From positions 968,685 through 1,032,684 of the forward strand of contig NZ_SGWY01000002.1 of the NCBI RefSeq assembly GCF_004216665.1: a stretch of DNA of 64,000 nucleotides, in the 5' to 3' direction. Position numbers and translations under genes: made by a program. The stretch comes from Agromyces ramosus. GTDB taxonomy: Bacteria; Actinomycetota; Actinomycetes; Actinomycetales; Microbacteriaceae. Position 1 is the stretch's first letter. Every line of letters starts with the position of its first letter. Shown in pieces: positions 1-9,207 of the stretch. The notes under the pieces were generated by a model. That model had not been told where the DNA came from, searched no databases, and was given only the letters and a program-made list of their open reading frames with translations.

Positions 1-1
1 C

Positions 2-232
2 CTGAAGGACCGGGGGCCCTTCATCCGGGAGCACACGGCGACCGCCCTGAACTTCCAGATCACGATGGCGATCGCCTACGTGATCAGCTACGTCCTGTGG
101 CTGGCCGTCGTGGGCATCTTCCTCACGATCGCGATCGGCGTGGTCGTGATCGTGTTCAGCATCATCGCCGCGGTGAAGGCCAACCAGGGCCAGCTCTACA
201 CGTACCCGCTCTCGATCAAGTTCGTGAGCTGA
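2..232 (+). CDS. DUF4870 domain-containing membrane protein (C-terminal part, 5' cut by window)
   Basis: The reading frame is open from the window edge to a TGA at 230-232. The 76 visible residues read as a small membrane protein of the DUF4870 (Tic20-like) family: a charged stretch with REHT and ALNFQ, two hydrophobic helices (about residues 20-42 and 45-60 of the visible part), then a short KANQG and YPLSIKFV tail. The REHtxxALNFQ region and the YPLxIKFV ending are typical of the family. Its function is unknown. It converges on hemW with only a 6-bp gap. The true start lies outside the window. Confidence 0.8.
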   Translation: MKDRGPFIREHTATALNFQITMAIAYVISYVLWLAVVGIFLTIAIGVVVIVFSIIAAVKANQGQLYTYPLSIKFVS

Positions 233-238
233 TCGGGT

Positions 239-1465
239 TCACTCCTCCAGCAGGCGCCTGACGACGGCGTCCGCGAGCAGCCGCCCCCGCCTGGTGAGCG
301 TCAGCACACCGGCGAGGGCGGCTTTCGCGTCCACGAGGTCGTCGGCGATGAGGCCCGCGACCGCGTGCCGGCCTCCGACGTGCAGCGATGGGATCTCGAT
401 CCCGTCGCGGATGCGCGTGAGGAGCAGCACGCGCTCGGTCTCGCGCGTGGGATCGTCGAGGCGCTCGCGGCCGACCGCGGGCGAGAGGCCCGCGGTCACG
501 CGCTCGGCGTAGGCGGCCGGGTGCTTCGCGTTCCACCACCGCACGCCGCCGACGTGGCTGTGCGCCCCCGGGCCGACGCCCCACCAGTCGTCGCCGCGCC
601 AGTATCCGAGGTTGTGCCGGGATCGGTGCGCGGCATCCGTCGCCCAGTTGCTCACCTCGTACCACTCGTAGCCCGCGGCACCGAGGAGCTCGTCGGCCAG
701 CTCGTACATGTCGGCCTCGAGGTCGTCGGAGGGCTCGGCGAGCTCGCCGCGGCGGATCCGGCGAGCGAGGCTGGTGCCGTCCTCGACGATGAGGGCGTAG
801 GCGCTCACGTGGTCGGGCCGGTGCGCGACCACCGCCTCCACACTCCGCCGCCAGTCGGCGAGCGACTCCCCCGGCGTGCCGTAGATGAGGTCGAGGCTCA
901 CGTCGAGTCCCGCGTCGCGCGCCCAGCCGACGACGAACGGGATGCGGTCGGGGTCGTGCGTGCGATCGAGGGCGGCGAGCACGTGCGGCACGGCCGACTG
1001 CATGCCGAACGACACCCGCGTGAACCCGCCGTCGGCGAGGCGCCGCAGGTCGTCGGGGCCGACCGAGTCGGGGTTCGCCTCGGTGGTCACCTCGGCATCG
1101 GGTGCGAGCCCGAACTCGTCGCGTACGGCGGCGAGCATCCGCACGAGGTCGTCGGCCGGCAGCAGGGTCGGGGTCCCGCCGCCGAAGAAGACCGTGTCGG
1201 CCCGACGTGCGGGGACTCCGGATGCCTCGAGCACGCCCCGCGAGATCCGGATCTCGCCGATGGCATGATCGGCGTAGTCGACCTGGCGGGCGCCGCGGAG
1301 CTCCCCGGCGGTGTAGGTGTTGAAGTCGCAGTACCCGCAGCGGACGCGGCAGAAGGGCACGTGCACGTACACCCCGAACGCGCGGTCGGGCGCACCGTCG
1401 GCCGCCGAGGGCGGCAGCAGGCCGTCGAGCGGGGCGGGCTCGCCCAGCGGCAGGGCGGATGCCAC
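239..1465 (-). CDS. hemW: Radical SAM heme chaperone HemW
   Basis: 408 aa. HemW belongs to the HemN-like radical SAM family but acts in heme trafficking or insertion rather than as coproporphyrinogen dehydrogenase. The iron-sulfur motif CxxxCxYC is visible at Cys39, Cys43 and Cys46 (PFCRVRCGYC), followed by the GGGTPT S-adenosylmethionine-binding motif near residue 95 and a C-terminal HemN-type domain. The extra Cys that true HemN carries right after the cluster motif is absent (CGYCDF), which favours HemW. It is the last gene of a minus-strand lepA-DUF1990-hemW group and starts 3 bp after the DUF1990 stop. Older annotations may call it coproporphyrinogen III oxidase. Confidence 0.9.
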   Translation of the reverse strand: MASALPLGEPAPLDGLLPPSAADGAPDRAFGVYVHVPFCRVRCGYCDFNTYTAGELRGARQVDYADHAIGEIRISRGVLEASGVPARRADTVFFGGGTPTLLPADDLVRMLAAVRDEFGLAPDAEVTTEANPDSVGPDDLRRLADGGFTRVSFGMQSAVPHVLAALDRTHDPDRIPFVVGWARDAGLDVSLDLIYGTPGESLADWRRSVEAVVAHRPDHVSAYALIVEDGTSLARRIRRGELAEPSDDLEADMYELADELLGAAGYEWYEVSNWATDAAHRSRHNLGYWRGDDWWGVGPGAHSHVGGVRWWNAKHPAAYAERVTAGLSPAVGRERLDDPTRETERVLLLTRIRDGIEIPSLHVGGRHAVAGLIADDLVDAKAALAGVLTLTRRGRLLADAVVRRLLEE

Positions 1466-1468
1466 CGG

Positions 1469-2119
1469 CTACACGCCGCCCGCGGGGTGCAGCGCGCGGA
1501 GCTCGACGCGGGTGAGCTCGCGGCGCTTGCGGCGCTGGCGCGGCGCGCCGAGGCGATGGATGCCGCCCCGTGTGCCGAGGAGCGAGCGGATCGTGAGCCA
1601 CACGGTGTCGTCCTCGCGGTGCTCGAGGATGAACGACTCCTCGCCGCTCTCCGGACCCTCGGCGGTCGTGCCGTAGGCGAAGCCGATGCGGTCGGGCTCG
1701 TCGATGACGTACACGACGAGCACGGGTGTGTCGTGGGCGCGGAAACGCCCCCTGCGACGGAGGGTCGCCGTCACCCCGGCCGTGATGTAGGGCGTGCCGT
1801 CGGCGCCGAAGCGGTCCTCGGAGCGCGGCGCGGGCTGCTCGGCGAGCGGCATGCCCTCGGCGTCGTAGACGATGCCGGGGTACTGCGCACCCGTGCCTGC
1901 GGAGACGTCGACGACCTCGAACCCGGCGCCCTGCTGGACGCCCCAGGTCATGAGCGCCTCGGCGGCGCGATCGAAGCGCTCCTGCCCGCTGCCGAGGCGC
2001 ACCGAGTCCTCCGCCGGGCGGTAGCCCGCGGGCGGGTAGCGCAGCAGGTCGGGTGCGAGGGTCGCCCCGATGGCGCCATAGGTGACCGACTGGTCGGTGA
2101 AGGTGCTGCGTCGGGTCAT
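1469..2119 (-). CDS. DUF1990 family protein
   Basis: 216 aa, matching the usual length of the DUF1990 (YndJ/At2g37760-like) family. Recognisable segments are the N-terminal YGAIGAT, RYPPAGYRP with a following aromatic and charged stretch, the central FEVVDV, and a C-terminal region of the type IGFAYGTTAEGPESGEE followed by a hydrophobic strand. No catalytic role is established for the family. It has no signal peptide or membrane segment. It lies between lepA (stop 7 bp upstream) and hemW (start 3 bp downstream), so it is probably co-transcribed with both. The C-terminal tail is arginine-rich. Confidence 0.75.
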   Translation of the reverse strand: MTRRSTFTDQSVTYGAIGATLAPDLLRYPPAGYRPAEDSVRLGSGQERFDRAAEALMTWGVQQGAGFEVVDVSAGTGAQYPGIVYDAEGMPLAEQPAPRSEDRFGADGTPYITAGVTATLRRRGRFRAHDTPVLVVYVIDEPDRIGFAYGTTAEGPESGEESFILEHREDDTVWLTIRSLLGTRGGIHRLGAPRQRRKRRELTRVELRALHPAGGV

Positions 2120-2126
2120 CCGGTAC

Positions 2127-3983
2127 CTACTTCTTCGCGTCCTTCTTCTCGGTGTCGCCCGAGAGTGCGGCGATGAACGCCTCCTGGGGCACTTCGACGC
2201 GGCCCACCATCTTCATGCGCTTCTTGCCCTCCTTCTGCTTCTCGAGCAGCTTGCGCTTGCGGGTGATGTCGCCGCCGTAGCACTTGGCCAGGACGTCCTT
2301 GCGCATGGCGCGGATCGACTCGCGGGCGATGATGCGAGCGCCGATGGCCGCCTGGATCGGCACCTCGAACTGCTGGCGCGGGATGAGCTCCCGCAGCCGG
2401 CCGGTCATCAGCACCCCGTAGGCGTAGGCCTTGTCGCGGTGGACGATCGCGCTGAACGCGTCGACCTGCTCGCCCTGCAGCAGGATGTCGACCTTCACGA
2501 GGTCGGCGGCCTGGTCGCCCGTCGGCTCGTAGTCGAGGCTCGCGTAGCCGGCGGTCTTCGACTTCAGCTGGTCGAAGAAGTCGAACACGATCTCGCCGAG
2601 CGGCATGTTGTAGCGGATCTCCACGCGGTCCTCGCCGAGGTATTCCATGCCGAGCATGGTGCCGCGGCGCGACTGGCAGAGCTCCATGATCGTGCCCACG
2701 TAGTCTTTCGGTGCGAGGATCGCGGCGCGCACCATGGGCTCGCGCACCTCGGAGATCTTCGCGCCGGTCGGGAACTCGCTCGGGTTCGTGACCGTGACGG
2801 ACTTCTTGTCCTCCGTGGTGACCTCGTAGACCACCGACGGCGCCGTCGCGATGATGTCGAGCCCGAACTCGCGGCGCAGCCGCTCGGTGACGATCTCGAG
2901 GTGCAGCAGGCCGAGGAATCCGGCGCGGAAGCCGAAGCCGAGGGCGACCGAGGTCTCGGGCTCGTAGACGAGCGCCGCGTCCGAGAGCTTCAGCTTGTCG
3001 AGCGCCTCGCGGAGCTCGGGGTAGTCGCTGCCGTCGATCGGGTAGAGGCCCGAGAACACCATCGGCAACGGCTCGGTGTAGCCGGGGAGCGCCTCGGTGG
3101 CGGACTTCGCCGCAGTGGTGACCGTGTCGCCCACCTTGGACTGCCGCACGTCCTTCACGCCCGTGATGAGGTAGCCGACCTCGCCGACGCCGAGGCCCTT
3201 GGTGGGCGTGGGCTCGGGAGCGCTCACGCCGATCTCGAGGATCTCGTGGGTCGCCCGGGTCGACATCATCTGGATGCGCTCGCGCGGGTTCAGGTGTCCG
3301 TCGACCATGCGCACGTAGGTCACCACGCCGCGGTAGCTGTCGTAGACGGAGTCGAAGATCATGGCCCGCGCCGGGGCATCCGCTCGGCCGACCGGCGCCG
3401 GGATGCGCTCGACGACGCGGTCGAGGAGCTCCTCGACGCCGATGCCCGTCTTGCCCGAGACCCGCATCACGTCGTCGGGCGAGCCGCCGATGAGGTCGGC
3501 GAGCTCCTTCGCGTACTTCTCGGGCTCCGCCGCGGGCAGGTCGATCTTGTTGAGCACCGGGATGATCTCGAGGTCGTTCTCGAGGGCGAGATAGAGGTTC
3601 GCGAGGGTCTGCGCCTCGATGCCCTGCGCCGCGTCGACGAGCAGGATCGCGCCCTCGCAGGCGGCGAGGGAGCGGGAGACCTCGTAGCTGAAGTCGACGT
3701 GGCCCGGGGTGTCGATCATGTTCAGCGCGTACGACGTGTCGCCGACCTGCCATGGCATGCGCACGGCCTGGCTCTTGATGGTGATGCCGCGCTCGCGCTC
3801 GATGTCCATGCGGTCGAGGTACTGCGCCCGCATGTCCCGGTCGCTCACGACGCCGGTGATGCCGAGCATGCGGTCGGCGAGGGTCGACTTGCCGTGGTCG
3901 ATGTGCGCGATGATGCAGAAGTTGCGGATCAGCGCGGGGTCGGTGGCAGCGGGCACCGGAGGATTGGCGGCTCGAGGGGACAT
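2127..3983 (-). CDS. lepA: Elongation factor 4 (LepA) GTPase
   Basis: 618 aa, close to the usual 600. LepA is a translational GTPase that binds ribosomes and affects elongation or initiation under stress. G1 is AHIDHGKST at residues 26-34, G3 is DTPGH, G4 is NKID, and the LepA-specific C-terminal domain ends in a lysine-rich tail ([16 protein letters not shown]). I chose the ATG at 3983 (MSPRAANPP). The frame stays open further upstream, but that extension has no family similarity and would run into the divergent kinase promoter. It is the first gene of the lepA-DUF1990-hemW group and diverges from the histidine kinase at 4064, with an 80-bp spacer. Confidence 0.96.
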   Translation of the reverse strand: MSPRAANPPVPAATDPALIRNFCIIAHIDHGKSTLADRMLGITGVVSDRDMRAQYLDRMDIERERGITIKSQAVRMPWQVGDTSYALNMIDTPGHVDFSYEVSRSLAACEGAILLVDAAQGIEAQTLANLYLALENDLEIIPVLNKIDLPAAEPEKYAKELADLIGGSPDDVMRVSGKTGIGVEELLDRVVERIPAPVGRADAPARAMIFDSVYDSYRGVVTYVRMVDGHLNPRERIQMMSTRATHEILEIGVSAPEPTPTKGLGVGEVGYLITGVKDVRQSKVGDTVTTAAKSATEALPGYTEPLPMVFSGLYPIDGSDYPELREALDKLKLSDAALVYEPETSVALGFGFRAGFLGLLHLEIVTERLRREFGLDIIATAPSVVYEVTTEDKKSVTVTNPSEFPTGAKISEVREPMVRAAILAPKDYVGTIMELCQSRRGTMLGMEYLGEDRVEIRYNMPLGEIVFDFFDQLKSKTAGYASLDYEPTGDQAADLVKVDILLQGEQVDAFSAIVHRDKAYAYGVLMTGRLRELIPRQQFEVPIQAAIGARIIARESIRAMRKDVLAKCYGGDITRKRKLLEKQKEGKKRMKMVGRVEVPQEAFIAALSGDTEKKDAKK

Positions 3984-4048
3984 CCTGACGATTCTCCCAT
4001 GACTTCGCTTCCCACTTTCGACGGATGCCGCGTCGCCGGCGCCGGGGC

Positions 4049-4054
4049 TACGCT
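4049..4054 (+). promoter_or_regulatory. Candidate -10 element (TACGCT) of the kinase-regulator operon
   Basis: TACGCT fits the actinobacterial TANNNT -10 pattern and lies 9 bp before the kinase ATG, which would give a 5' leader of about 3 nt. No convincing -35 element is seen. nrdR and hisD have the same 9-bp spacing. Confidence 0.4.
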
Positions 4055-4063
4055 GACAGCACC

Positions 4064-5287
4064 ATGACCGTGATCGACGAGACCGACGCGCGCGTGGCGC
4101 CATCGGCCCTGCGCCCGGTCTTCCTGACCCTCCGGCTGGGACTGCACCTGCTCGTCGTCGGGCTCACGCTCTTCGTGGTCGTGCGAGCGCTGCTCGCCGA
4201 CGCGCCGACCGAGGTCTCCGTCACGATCCTCGCGGTGGCCTTCCTCGCCTGGTACGGCGCGGGTGTGGCCGCCGCGCACCGGCACTTCCCCACGTGGGCG
4301 CGCGTCGCGTGGCTCGTGGCGCTGCTCGGCCTGTGGGTGGCGATGTCGTTCCTCACCCCCGATGCCGCGTTCCTCGCGTTCCCCCTGTTCTTCCTCGAGC
4401 TGCACGTGCTCGAGGCCCCCATCGCGGTGCCGCTCGTCGTGATCACCTTCGGGCTGTCGGTCTGGGGCACGGCGACCCACCTCGGGTTCGAGGTTGGCAC
4501 CATCCTCGGGCCCCTCATCAGCGCAGGGGTCGCCATCGTGATCGGGCTCGGCTATCGGGCCATGTCGCAGGAGACCAGCGACCGGCAGGCGCTCATCCTC
4601 GACCTGCTGGCGACCCGAGAGGAGCTCGCGGCCGCGAGCCGCGAGGCGGGGACGCTCGCCGAGCGCGAACGCCTCGCGCGTGAGATCCACGACACGGTGG
4701 CGCAGGGCCTCTCGAGCATCCAGATGCTGCTGCACGCGGCCGAGCGCGATGTCGACGACGAGCGCACCCGTGAGAAGCTCCGGCTCGCGCGGGAGACCGC
4801 AGCCGAGAACCTCGGCGAGACGCGCCGGTTCATCCGCGAGCTCACTCCCCCGTCCCTCGACGAGCAGACCCTGCCCGCCGCGCTCGGGCGGCTGGCCGAA
4901 GCGGTCAACGAGCAGGCGGAGCAGTCGGGCTCGGCGACCAGGGTCACGTTCCGCACCAGCGGCGACCCCGTGATGCTGCCGATGGCGGTCGACGCGACCC
5001 TGCTGCGCATCGCCCAGGGTTCGCTCGCGAACGTGCTGCGTCACGCGGATGCCGCTCGAGCCGAGCTGACCCTCAGCTACCTCGGCGACGAGGTCGCGCT
5101 CGACGTGGTCGACGACGGGATCGGGTTCGACCCCCGGGCGGCGCACCGCGAGGAGGTCGACGGGATCGCGTTCGGCCTGCGCGCGATGCGGCAGCGGGCA
5201 GAGCGCCAGGGCGGCTCGATCGAGATCGAGTCCGCACCGGGCCAGGGCACGGCGGTCTCCGCTCGCATCCCGGTGGAGGCACCGTGA
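4064..5287 (+). CDS. NarL-type sensor histidine kinase
   Basis: 407 aa. Four to five hydrophobic helices fill residues 18-165 (membrane input domain with little exposed loop). They are followed by a HisKA_3 dimerisation domain with the phospho-acceptor His209 in [13 protein letters not shown], and a HATPase_c domain with the N-box (NVLRHADAA) and a DDGIGFD G-box near residue 355. The HDTVAQGL box places it with LiaS/DesK/NarL-type kinases. The stop overlaps the GTG start of the LuxR-type regulator by 3 bp (5285-5287), so the two form a cognate pair. The signal sensed cannot be told from sequence. The start is the ATG at 4064, preferred over an in-frame ATG at 4025 that lies upstream of the candidate -10. 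Confidence 0.92.
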   Translation: MTVIDETDARVAPSALRPVFLTLRLGLHLLVVGLTLFVVVRALLADAPTEVSVTILAVAFLAWYGAGVAAAHRHFPTWARVAWLVALLGLWVAMSFLTPDAAFLAFPLFFLELHVLEAPIAVPLVVITFGLSVWGTATHLGFEVGTILGPLISAGVAIVIGLGYRAMSQETSDRQALILDLLATREELAAASREAGTLAERERLAREIHDTVAQGLSSIQMLLHAAERDVDDERTREKLRLARETAAENLGETRRFIRELTPPSLDEQTLPAALGRLAEAVNEQAEQSGSATRVTFRTSGDPVMLPMAVDATLLRIAQGSLANVLRHADAARAELTLSYLGDEVALDVVDDGIGFDPRAAHREEVDGIAFGLRAMRQRAERQGGSIEIESAPGQGTAVSARIPVEAP

Positions 5288-5907
5288 TCCGGCTGTTGCT
5301 GAGCGACGACCACCCGGTGGTGCGGGCGGGCATCCGCGCGCTCCTCGAGTCGGAAGCCGACCTCCAGGTCGTCGCCGAGGCGGCGACGGCCGAGGACGCG
5401 GTGCGGCTCGCCGCGGCATCCGACGTCGACCTCGTGCTCATGGACCTGCAGTTCCCGGGCGCGATGCAGGGCGCGGAGGCGACCCGCCGGATCCGCTCGC
5501 ACGCGGCCGCGCCACGCGTGCTGGTGCTCACGAACTACGACACCGACGCGGACATCCTCGGCGCGATCGAGGCCGGCGCGAGCGGCTACCTGCTGAAGGA
5601 CGCACCGCCCGCGGAGCTCGTCGCGGCGGTCCGGGCGGCCGCGGTGGGCGAGTCGGCCCTCGCACCGGCGGTGTCGTCGCGGCTCGACGCGTCCATGGCG
5701 TCGGGCGACCGGCTCACCGTGCGTGAGGCCGAGGTGCTCTCGCTCGTCGCCGACGGTCGCTCGAATCGCGACATCGGCCGCGAGCTGTTCCTCAGCGAGG
5801 CGACGGTGAAGTCGCACCTCGTGCACATCTTCACGAAGCTCGGCGTCGGCTCGCGCACGGCGGCGGTCGCGCGCGCCCGCGAGCTCGGGGCGATCAGGGC
5901 GGGCTGA
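5284..5907 (+). CDS. LuxR/NarL family response regulator
   Basis: 207 aa, GTG start overlapping the kinase stop. The receiver domain (about 1-120) has the acidic pocket Asp8/Asp9, the phosphorylation site Asp54 in [10 protein letters not shown], and the conserved Lys in GYLLKD. The C-terminal LuxR helix-turn-helix (about 140-200) has [15 protein letters not shown] and the recognition region [19 protein letters not shown]. It is the output partner of the upstream kinase. Its targets are unknown. The gene 3 bp downstream (alpha/beta hydrolase) is probably in the same transcript. Confidence 0.93.
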   Translation: MIRLLLSDDHPVVRAGIRALLESEADLQVVAEAATAEDAVRLAAASDVDLVLMDLQFPGAMQGAEATRRIRSHAAAPRVLVLTNYDTDADILGAIEAGASGYLLKDAPPAELVAAVRAAAVGESALAPAVSSRLDASMASGDRLTVREAEVLSLVADGRSNRDIGRELFLSEATVKSHLVHIFTKLGVGSRTAAVARARELGAIRAG

Positions 5908-5910
5908 CGG

Positions 5911-6678
5911 ATGCCGCGCGCCCGCGTCGTGCTCGTGCACGGACTCCGCACCTCGGCGACGATGTGGCGGCGGCAGCTCGCGGCCCTCGCGCGCCATGAC
6001 GTCGACGCGACCGCCGTAGACCTGCCCGGACACGGGACTCGCATGGACGAGGCCTTCACGCTCGACGCCGCGATGGAGGTCATCGACGCGGCGCTGGCTG
6101 CGGCGGCCGACGGCCCCCGTGTTCCCCGGCTGCTCGTCGGGCTGAGCCTCGGCGGCTACCTGGCGATCGAGTACGCGGCGACGCATCGGGGCCGGCTCGA
6201 TGGACTGGTCGCCGCCTCGTGCGGCACGCGGCCCCGCGGCGCCGGCCTCGCCGGCTACCGGCGGCTCGCGGCGGCGATCGGGAGGCTGCCCGATCGCGGA
6301 CGTGCGCTCAACGACCTGATGGTGCAGGCGTTCCTCTCCGAGGAGGGGGTCGACGACGTGCTCGCCGGCGGCGTCGCGCTCGACGTGATGGCGCCGGCGC
6401 TCGAGGCGGTCGGCTCGCTGGACCCCGAGGCCGCGTTGCGTCGCATCGACCTGCCGGTGTGGTTCGTCAACGGCCGGTTCGACCACTTCCGCTTCGAGGA
6501 ACGGCGCATGCTCCGCGCCGCCCACGAGGGTCGGCTCGTCGTCGTGCCCGGCGCGACGCACCTGGTGAGCCTGGCACGGCCCGACGACTTCACGGCCGTG
6601 GTGCTCGGCGTCGCCGCGGAACTCGAGGCACGCGCGGCGCGCGACCGCCGCCGCCAACCCGTCGCACCGCCCGGGTAA
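5911..6678 (+). CDS. Alpha/beta hydrolase
   Basis: 255 aa, cytosolic. Early oxyanion segment LVHGLRTS (8-15), nucleophile elbow GLSLGG with Ser79, a late acidic residue in NGRFDHFR and the catalytic His in GATHLVSL complete the triad. The substrate cannot be inferred. The start ATG at 5911 comes 3 bp after the response regulator stop and lies inside a GGATGCC heptamer (5909-5915). Its position directly after the two-component genes suggests one transcript. No signal peptide is seen. The C-terminal tail is Arg-rich. Confidence 0.85.
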   Translation: MPRARVVLVHGLRTSATMWRRQLAALARHDVDATAVDLPGHGTRMDEAFTLDAAMEVIDAALAAAADGPRVPRLLVGLSLGGYLAIEYAATHRGRLDGLVAASCGTRPRGAGLAGYRRLAAAIGRLPDRGRALNDLMVQAFLSEEGVDDVLAGGVALDVMAPALEAVGSLDPEAALRRIDLPVWFVNGRFDHFRFEERRMLRAAHEGRLVVVPGATHLVSLARPDDFTAVVLGVAAELEARAARDRRRQPVAPPG

Positions 6679-6764
6679 CGCGCCGCCGCCGCCCCCGCCA
6701 CCCCTTGCGGCACCTTGCGGATCGGACGATCGTCGAGAGGCGACGGAGGGACGGGAGACCGCTG

Positions 6765-7604
6765 ATGACCGGGACCAGGACGTACCCCGAGGGCGTGCCC
6801 TCGTGGATCGACATCGAGCAGGCCGACCTGCCCGCGGCGCAGGAGTTCTACGGTGGGCTGTTCGGCTGGGACTTCGACTCCGCCGCAGGACCCGACACCC
6901 GCGCGGCGTACGTGATCGCTCGGCTGGACGGGAGGTTGGCCGCCGGCCTCGGCGAGGCGCGGGATGACGGCACCCCGGGCGCACCGACCTGGAACACCTA
7001 TGTGGCCGCGGCCGACGCCGATGCCGTCGGCCGGCGCATCGTGGAGGCGGGCGGGCGGATCGTCACGGCGCCGACCGACGTCGACGGCGCAGGACGTGCA
7101 GCGGGAGCGGTCGACCCCGCCGGCGCCCCGTTCCGGCTCTGGCAGGCCGGGCAGCGACCGGGGGTGCAGGCGGTGAACGTGCCCGGCGGATGGAACTTCG
7201 CCGACCTGCACACGTCGGACCCGGCCGAGCCCGGGTTCTACGTGACCGTGTTCGGGTGGGAGTTCGACGACCTCGGCTTCGGGACCCTCATCCGCTGCCC
7301 GGGCTACGGCGACCACCTGGCGGCGACGGTCGATCCCGACATCCGGGAGCGCCAGTCGAGCGACGTCACGCCGACTCGCTTCGAGGACGCGATCGGCTGG
7401 CTCGCCCCGGCGCACGACGACGAGCCGCCGCACTGGCACGTGAGCTTCACGGTCGCCGACCGCGATGAGAGCGCGGCGGCGGCGGAGCGGCTCGGCGGCA
7501 CCGTGCTGGCGACGACCGACACGGTCTGGACGCGTGAGGCGCTCGTGCGCGATCCGCAGGGCGGCGTCTTCACGGCGAGCCAGTTCATCCCGCCCGAGCG
7601 ATGA
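6765..7604 (+). CDS. Tandem VOC (glyoxalase-fold) family protein
   Basis: 279 aa, built of two vicinal-oxygen-chelate half-domains (about 10-130 and 145-275). Each opens with a short strand plus a paired-helix signature: WIDIEQADLPAAQEFYGGLFGW in the first (quoted here in part, residues 11 onwards) and FADLHTSDPAEPGFYVTVFGW in the second. This layout resembles mycobacterial CFP30B-type proteins. No metal-binding triad is obvious, so enzymatic activity is uncertain. The ATG at 6765 is chosen because the family begins just before the first VOC strand; the upstream open frame lies inside the hydrolase gene. An 86-bp spacer separates it from the hydrolase. Confidence 0.8.
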   Translation: MTGTRTYPEGVPSWIDIEQADLPAAQEFYGGLFGWDFDSAAGPDTRAAYVIARLDGRLAAGLGEARDDGTPGAPTWNTYVAAADADAVGRRIVEAGGRIVTAPTDVDGAGRAAGAVDPAGAPFRLWQAGQRPGVQAVNVPGGWNFADLHTSDPAEPGFYVTVFGWEFDDLGFGTLIRCPGYGDHLAATVDPDIRERQSSDVTPTRFEDAIGWLAPAHDDEPPHWHVSFTVADRDESAAAAERLGGTVLATTDTVWTREALVRDPQGGVFTASQFIPPER

Positions 7605-7647
7605 GCCGCTGCGGAGCTGCGCGGTCCGGTGCCGCGCGTCGCCCGCT

Positions 7648-7677
7648 TTGGTGAGGTCGGCACCCTACTGGTATCGT
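7648..7677 (+). promoter_or_regulatory. Candidate rpsT promoter
   Basis: TTGGTG (7648-7653) and TATCGT (7672-7677) are separated by 18 bp, upstream of rpsT. The -35 matches only the TTG core; the -10 is good. This would give a leader of about 100 nt. Confidence 0.45.
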
Positions 7678-7684
7678 TGTCTGT

Positions 7685-7783
7685 TGGCTTGCGTGTGGGT
7701 CCCACCCCGCACGATTCGCCGGCGAGGCCCCTCTACCTTCGCTCGGCACATCCGGTACCCACACACGAACGAAAGATAACCAC
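7685..7783 (+). promoter_or_regulatory. rpsT 5' leader with long-range pairing
   Basis: Between the candidate promoter and the GTG start is a leader of about 100 nt. GTGTGGGT at 7693-7700 is an exact complement of ACCCACAC at 7757-7764, and two more G-C pairs follow past one mismatch. The second arm lies about 20 nt before the start codon, near the purine-rich GAAAGATA. Ribosomal protein genes often have autoregulatory leaders; whether this one binds S20 is inference. Confidence 0.35.
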
Positions 7784-8044
7784 GTGGCAAACATCAAGTC
7801 GCAGATCAAGCGCATCCGCACCAACCTGAAGGCGCAGGAGCGCAACAAGGCCGTCAAGAGCGAGGTCAAGAGCGCCGTCCGCGCCGCGCGCGAGGCGATC
7901 GCCTCGGGCGACAAGGAGAAGGCGACGACCGCTCTCCGCGCCGCCACCCGCAAGCTCGACAAGGCCGCCAGCAAGGGCGTCATCCACAAGAACCAGGCCG
8001 CGAACCGCAAGTCGGCGATCGCGAAGCAGGTCGCTGCGCTCTGA
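7784..8044 (+). CDS. rpsT: 30S ribosomal protein S20 (bS20)
   Basis: 86 aa, the normal length. It starts at GTG ([11 protein letters not shown]) with the family-typical [11 protein letters not shown]-terminus, a basic helical body ([16 protein letters not shown]) and the ending [21 protein letters not shown]20 binds 16S rRNA and supports early 30S assembly. The gene is monocistronic: a candidate promoter and leader lie upstream, and a strong hairpin terminator starts 17 bp after the stop. It converges with holA. Confidence 0.98.
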   Translation: MANIKSQIKRIRTNLKAQERNKAVKSEVKSAVRAAREAIASGDKEKATTALRAATRKLDKAASKGVIHKNQAANRKSAIAKQVAAL

Positions 8045-8060
8045 CGCACGCCATCCCGCT

Positions 8061-8097
8061 CGAAGGCCCCGCACGTCGTGCGGGGCCTTCGGCGTTT
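8061..8097 (+). terminator. Rho-independent terminator of rpsT
   Basis: A 14-bp perfect stem (8061-8074 with 8078-8091, CGAAGGCCCCGCAC arm) closes a 3-nt loop and is followed by a short T stretch (GCGTTTC). It lies 17 bp after the rpsT stop. Confidence 0.85.
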
Positions 8098-8121
8098 CGG
8101 GTCCCGTGCCGACCCGACCGG

Positions 8122-9183
8122 TCAGGAGACGGTGCGCCCCCGCGCGGCGATGACGGCGACCAGGCGTTCGAGCGCGAACACGGGGTCGCGCTCGGCGCCC
8201 TTGACGGCGGCATCCGTCGCGGCGAGCGACTCGATCGCCCGCTGCAGGCCCTCGTCGGTCCAGCCGGCGAGGTCGCGGCGGGCGCGGTCGACCTGCCAGG
8301 GCGCCAGCCCGAGGGAGGATGCCACTTGCGGGCCGCCGCCGCGCACCCCCGACACCTTCGCCATCGTGCGCACCTTCATCGCGAACGCGGCGACCATGGG
8401 CACGGGATCGGCGCCGCTTTCGAGCGCATGGCGCAGGGCGATGAGCGCCTCGCCGTGACGGCCGGCGATGGCCGCGTCGGCCACCGCGAAGGCGTTGGTC
8501 TCGACGCGGCCGCCGTAGTACCGCGCCACGACGGCTTCGGTGATCTCGCCCGGCGCGTCGGCGATGAGCTGCCGAGACGCGGCGGACAGCTCCGCGAGGT
8601 CGTCGGCGAATGCGGCGACGAGCGCCCGGAGCGCCCGCGGGTGGATCGAACGCCCGGCGGCGCGGAACTCGGCCGCGGCGAAGTCCTGCTTCTCGACGTC
8701 CTTCTTCAGTTCGGCGCAGACGATCTCGACCCCGCCGCCGACTCCCGCGCGGATCGCGTCGAGGAGCTTCTTGCCGCGCTGCCCGCCCGCGTGCCGGAGC
8801 ACCAGCGTGGTGGACTCGGCGGTCTGCTCGAGGTACTCGAGCGCGTCGATGAGGAAGTCGTCGCTCGCCCGCTCGACCGCGCCGACGCGGATGAGGCGCG
8901 GCTCGCCGAACAGCGACGGACTCGCGAGCGTGAGGAGCTCGCCCCGCCGGTAGTCGTCGGCCTCGAGATCGCTCACCTCGAGCGCCGGGTCCTCGGATCG
9001 GAGGAAGTCGCGCAGCATGCCGCTGGCCCGCTCTGCCAGTACGGTCTCAGGTCCGGTGATGAGCACCACCGGTGCGGGACGCACCTCGTTCCAGGCGAGC
9101 TGCGGAATCGCGGCCGCCTTCGCGCGCGTGGGTGCGCCGGCCCGTGACGCGCCGGATCGCACCGCTCCTGTTCGTGCCGCCAA
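8122..9183 (-). CDS. holA: DNA polymerase III subunit delta
   Basis: 353 aa. HolA is the clamp-loader delta subunit that opens the sliding clamp. The N-terminus carries the PVVLITGPE strand that replaces the P-loop (no functional Walker A), followed by the DLEADDYRRGELLTLASPSLFGEPRLI region typical of delta (quoted here in part). Middle and C-terminal helical domains follow. The only plausible start is TTG at 9183 or a GTG about seven codons later; I took the TTG because it keeps the frame close to comEC (stop at 9208). It is the last gene of comEA-comEC-holA, the usual actinobacterial order, and its end converges on rpsT. Confidence 0.9.
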   Translation of the reverse strand: MAARTGAVRSGASRAGAPTRAKAAAIPQLAWNEVRPAPVVLITGPETVLAERASGMLRDFLRSEDPALEVSDLEADDYRRGELLTLASPSLFGEPRLIRVGAVERASDDFLIDALEYLEQTAESTTLVLRHAGGQRGKKLLDAIRAGVGGGVEIVCAELKKDVEKQDFAAAEFRAAGRSIHPRALRALVAAFADDLAELSAASRQLIADAPGEITEAVVARYYGGRVETNAFAVADAAIAGRHGEALIALRHALESGADPVPMVAAFAMKVRTMAKVSGVRGGGPQVASSLGLAPWQVDRARRDLAGWTDEGLQRAIESLAATDAAVKGAERDPVFALERLVAVIAARGRTVS

Positions 9184-9207
9184 CGCACCTCCCCGTCCCG
9201 GTCAAGT

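Noticed and set aside
239-1465. Calling this gene coproporphyrinogen III oxidase HemN
   Set aside because: The extra Cys of HemN after the CxxxCxxC motif is missing and the length fits HemW.
5077-6984. Minus-strand frame of 635 codons opposite the regulator, hydrolase and VOC genes
   Set aside because: Same kind of shadow; the plus-strand genes have clear catalytic and DNA-binding motifs.
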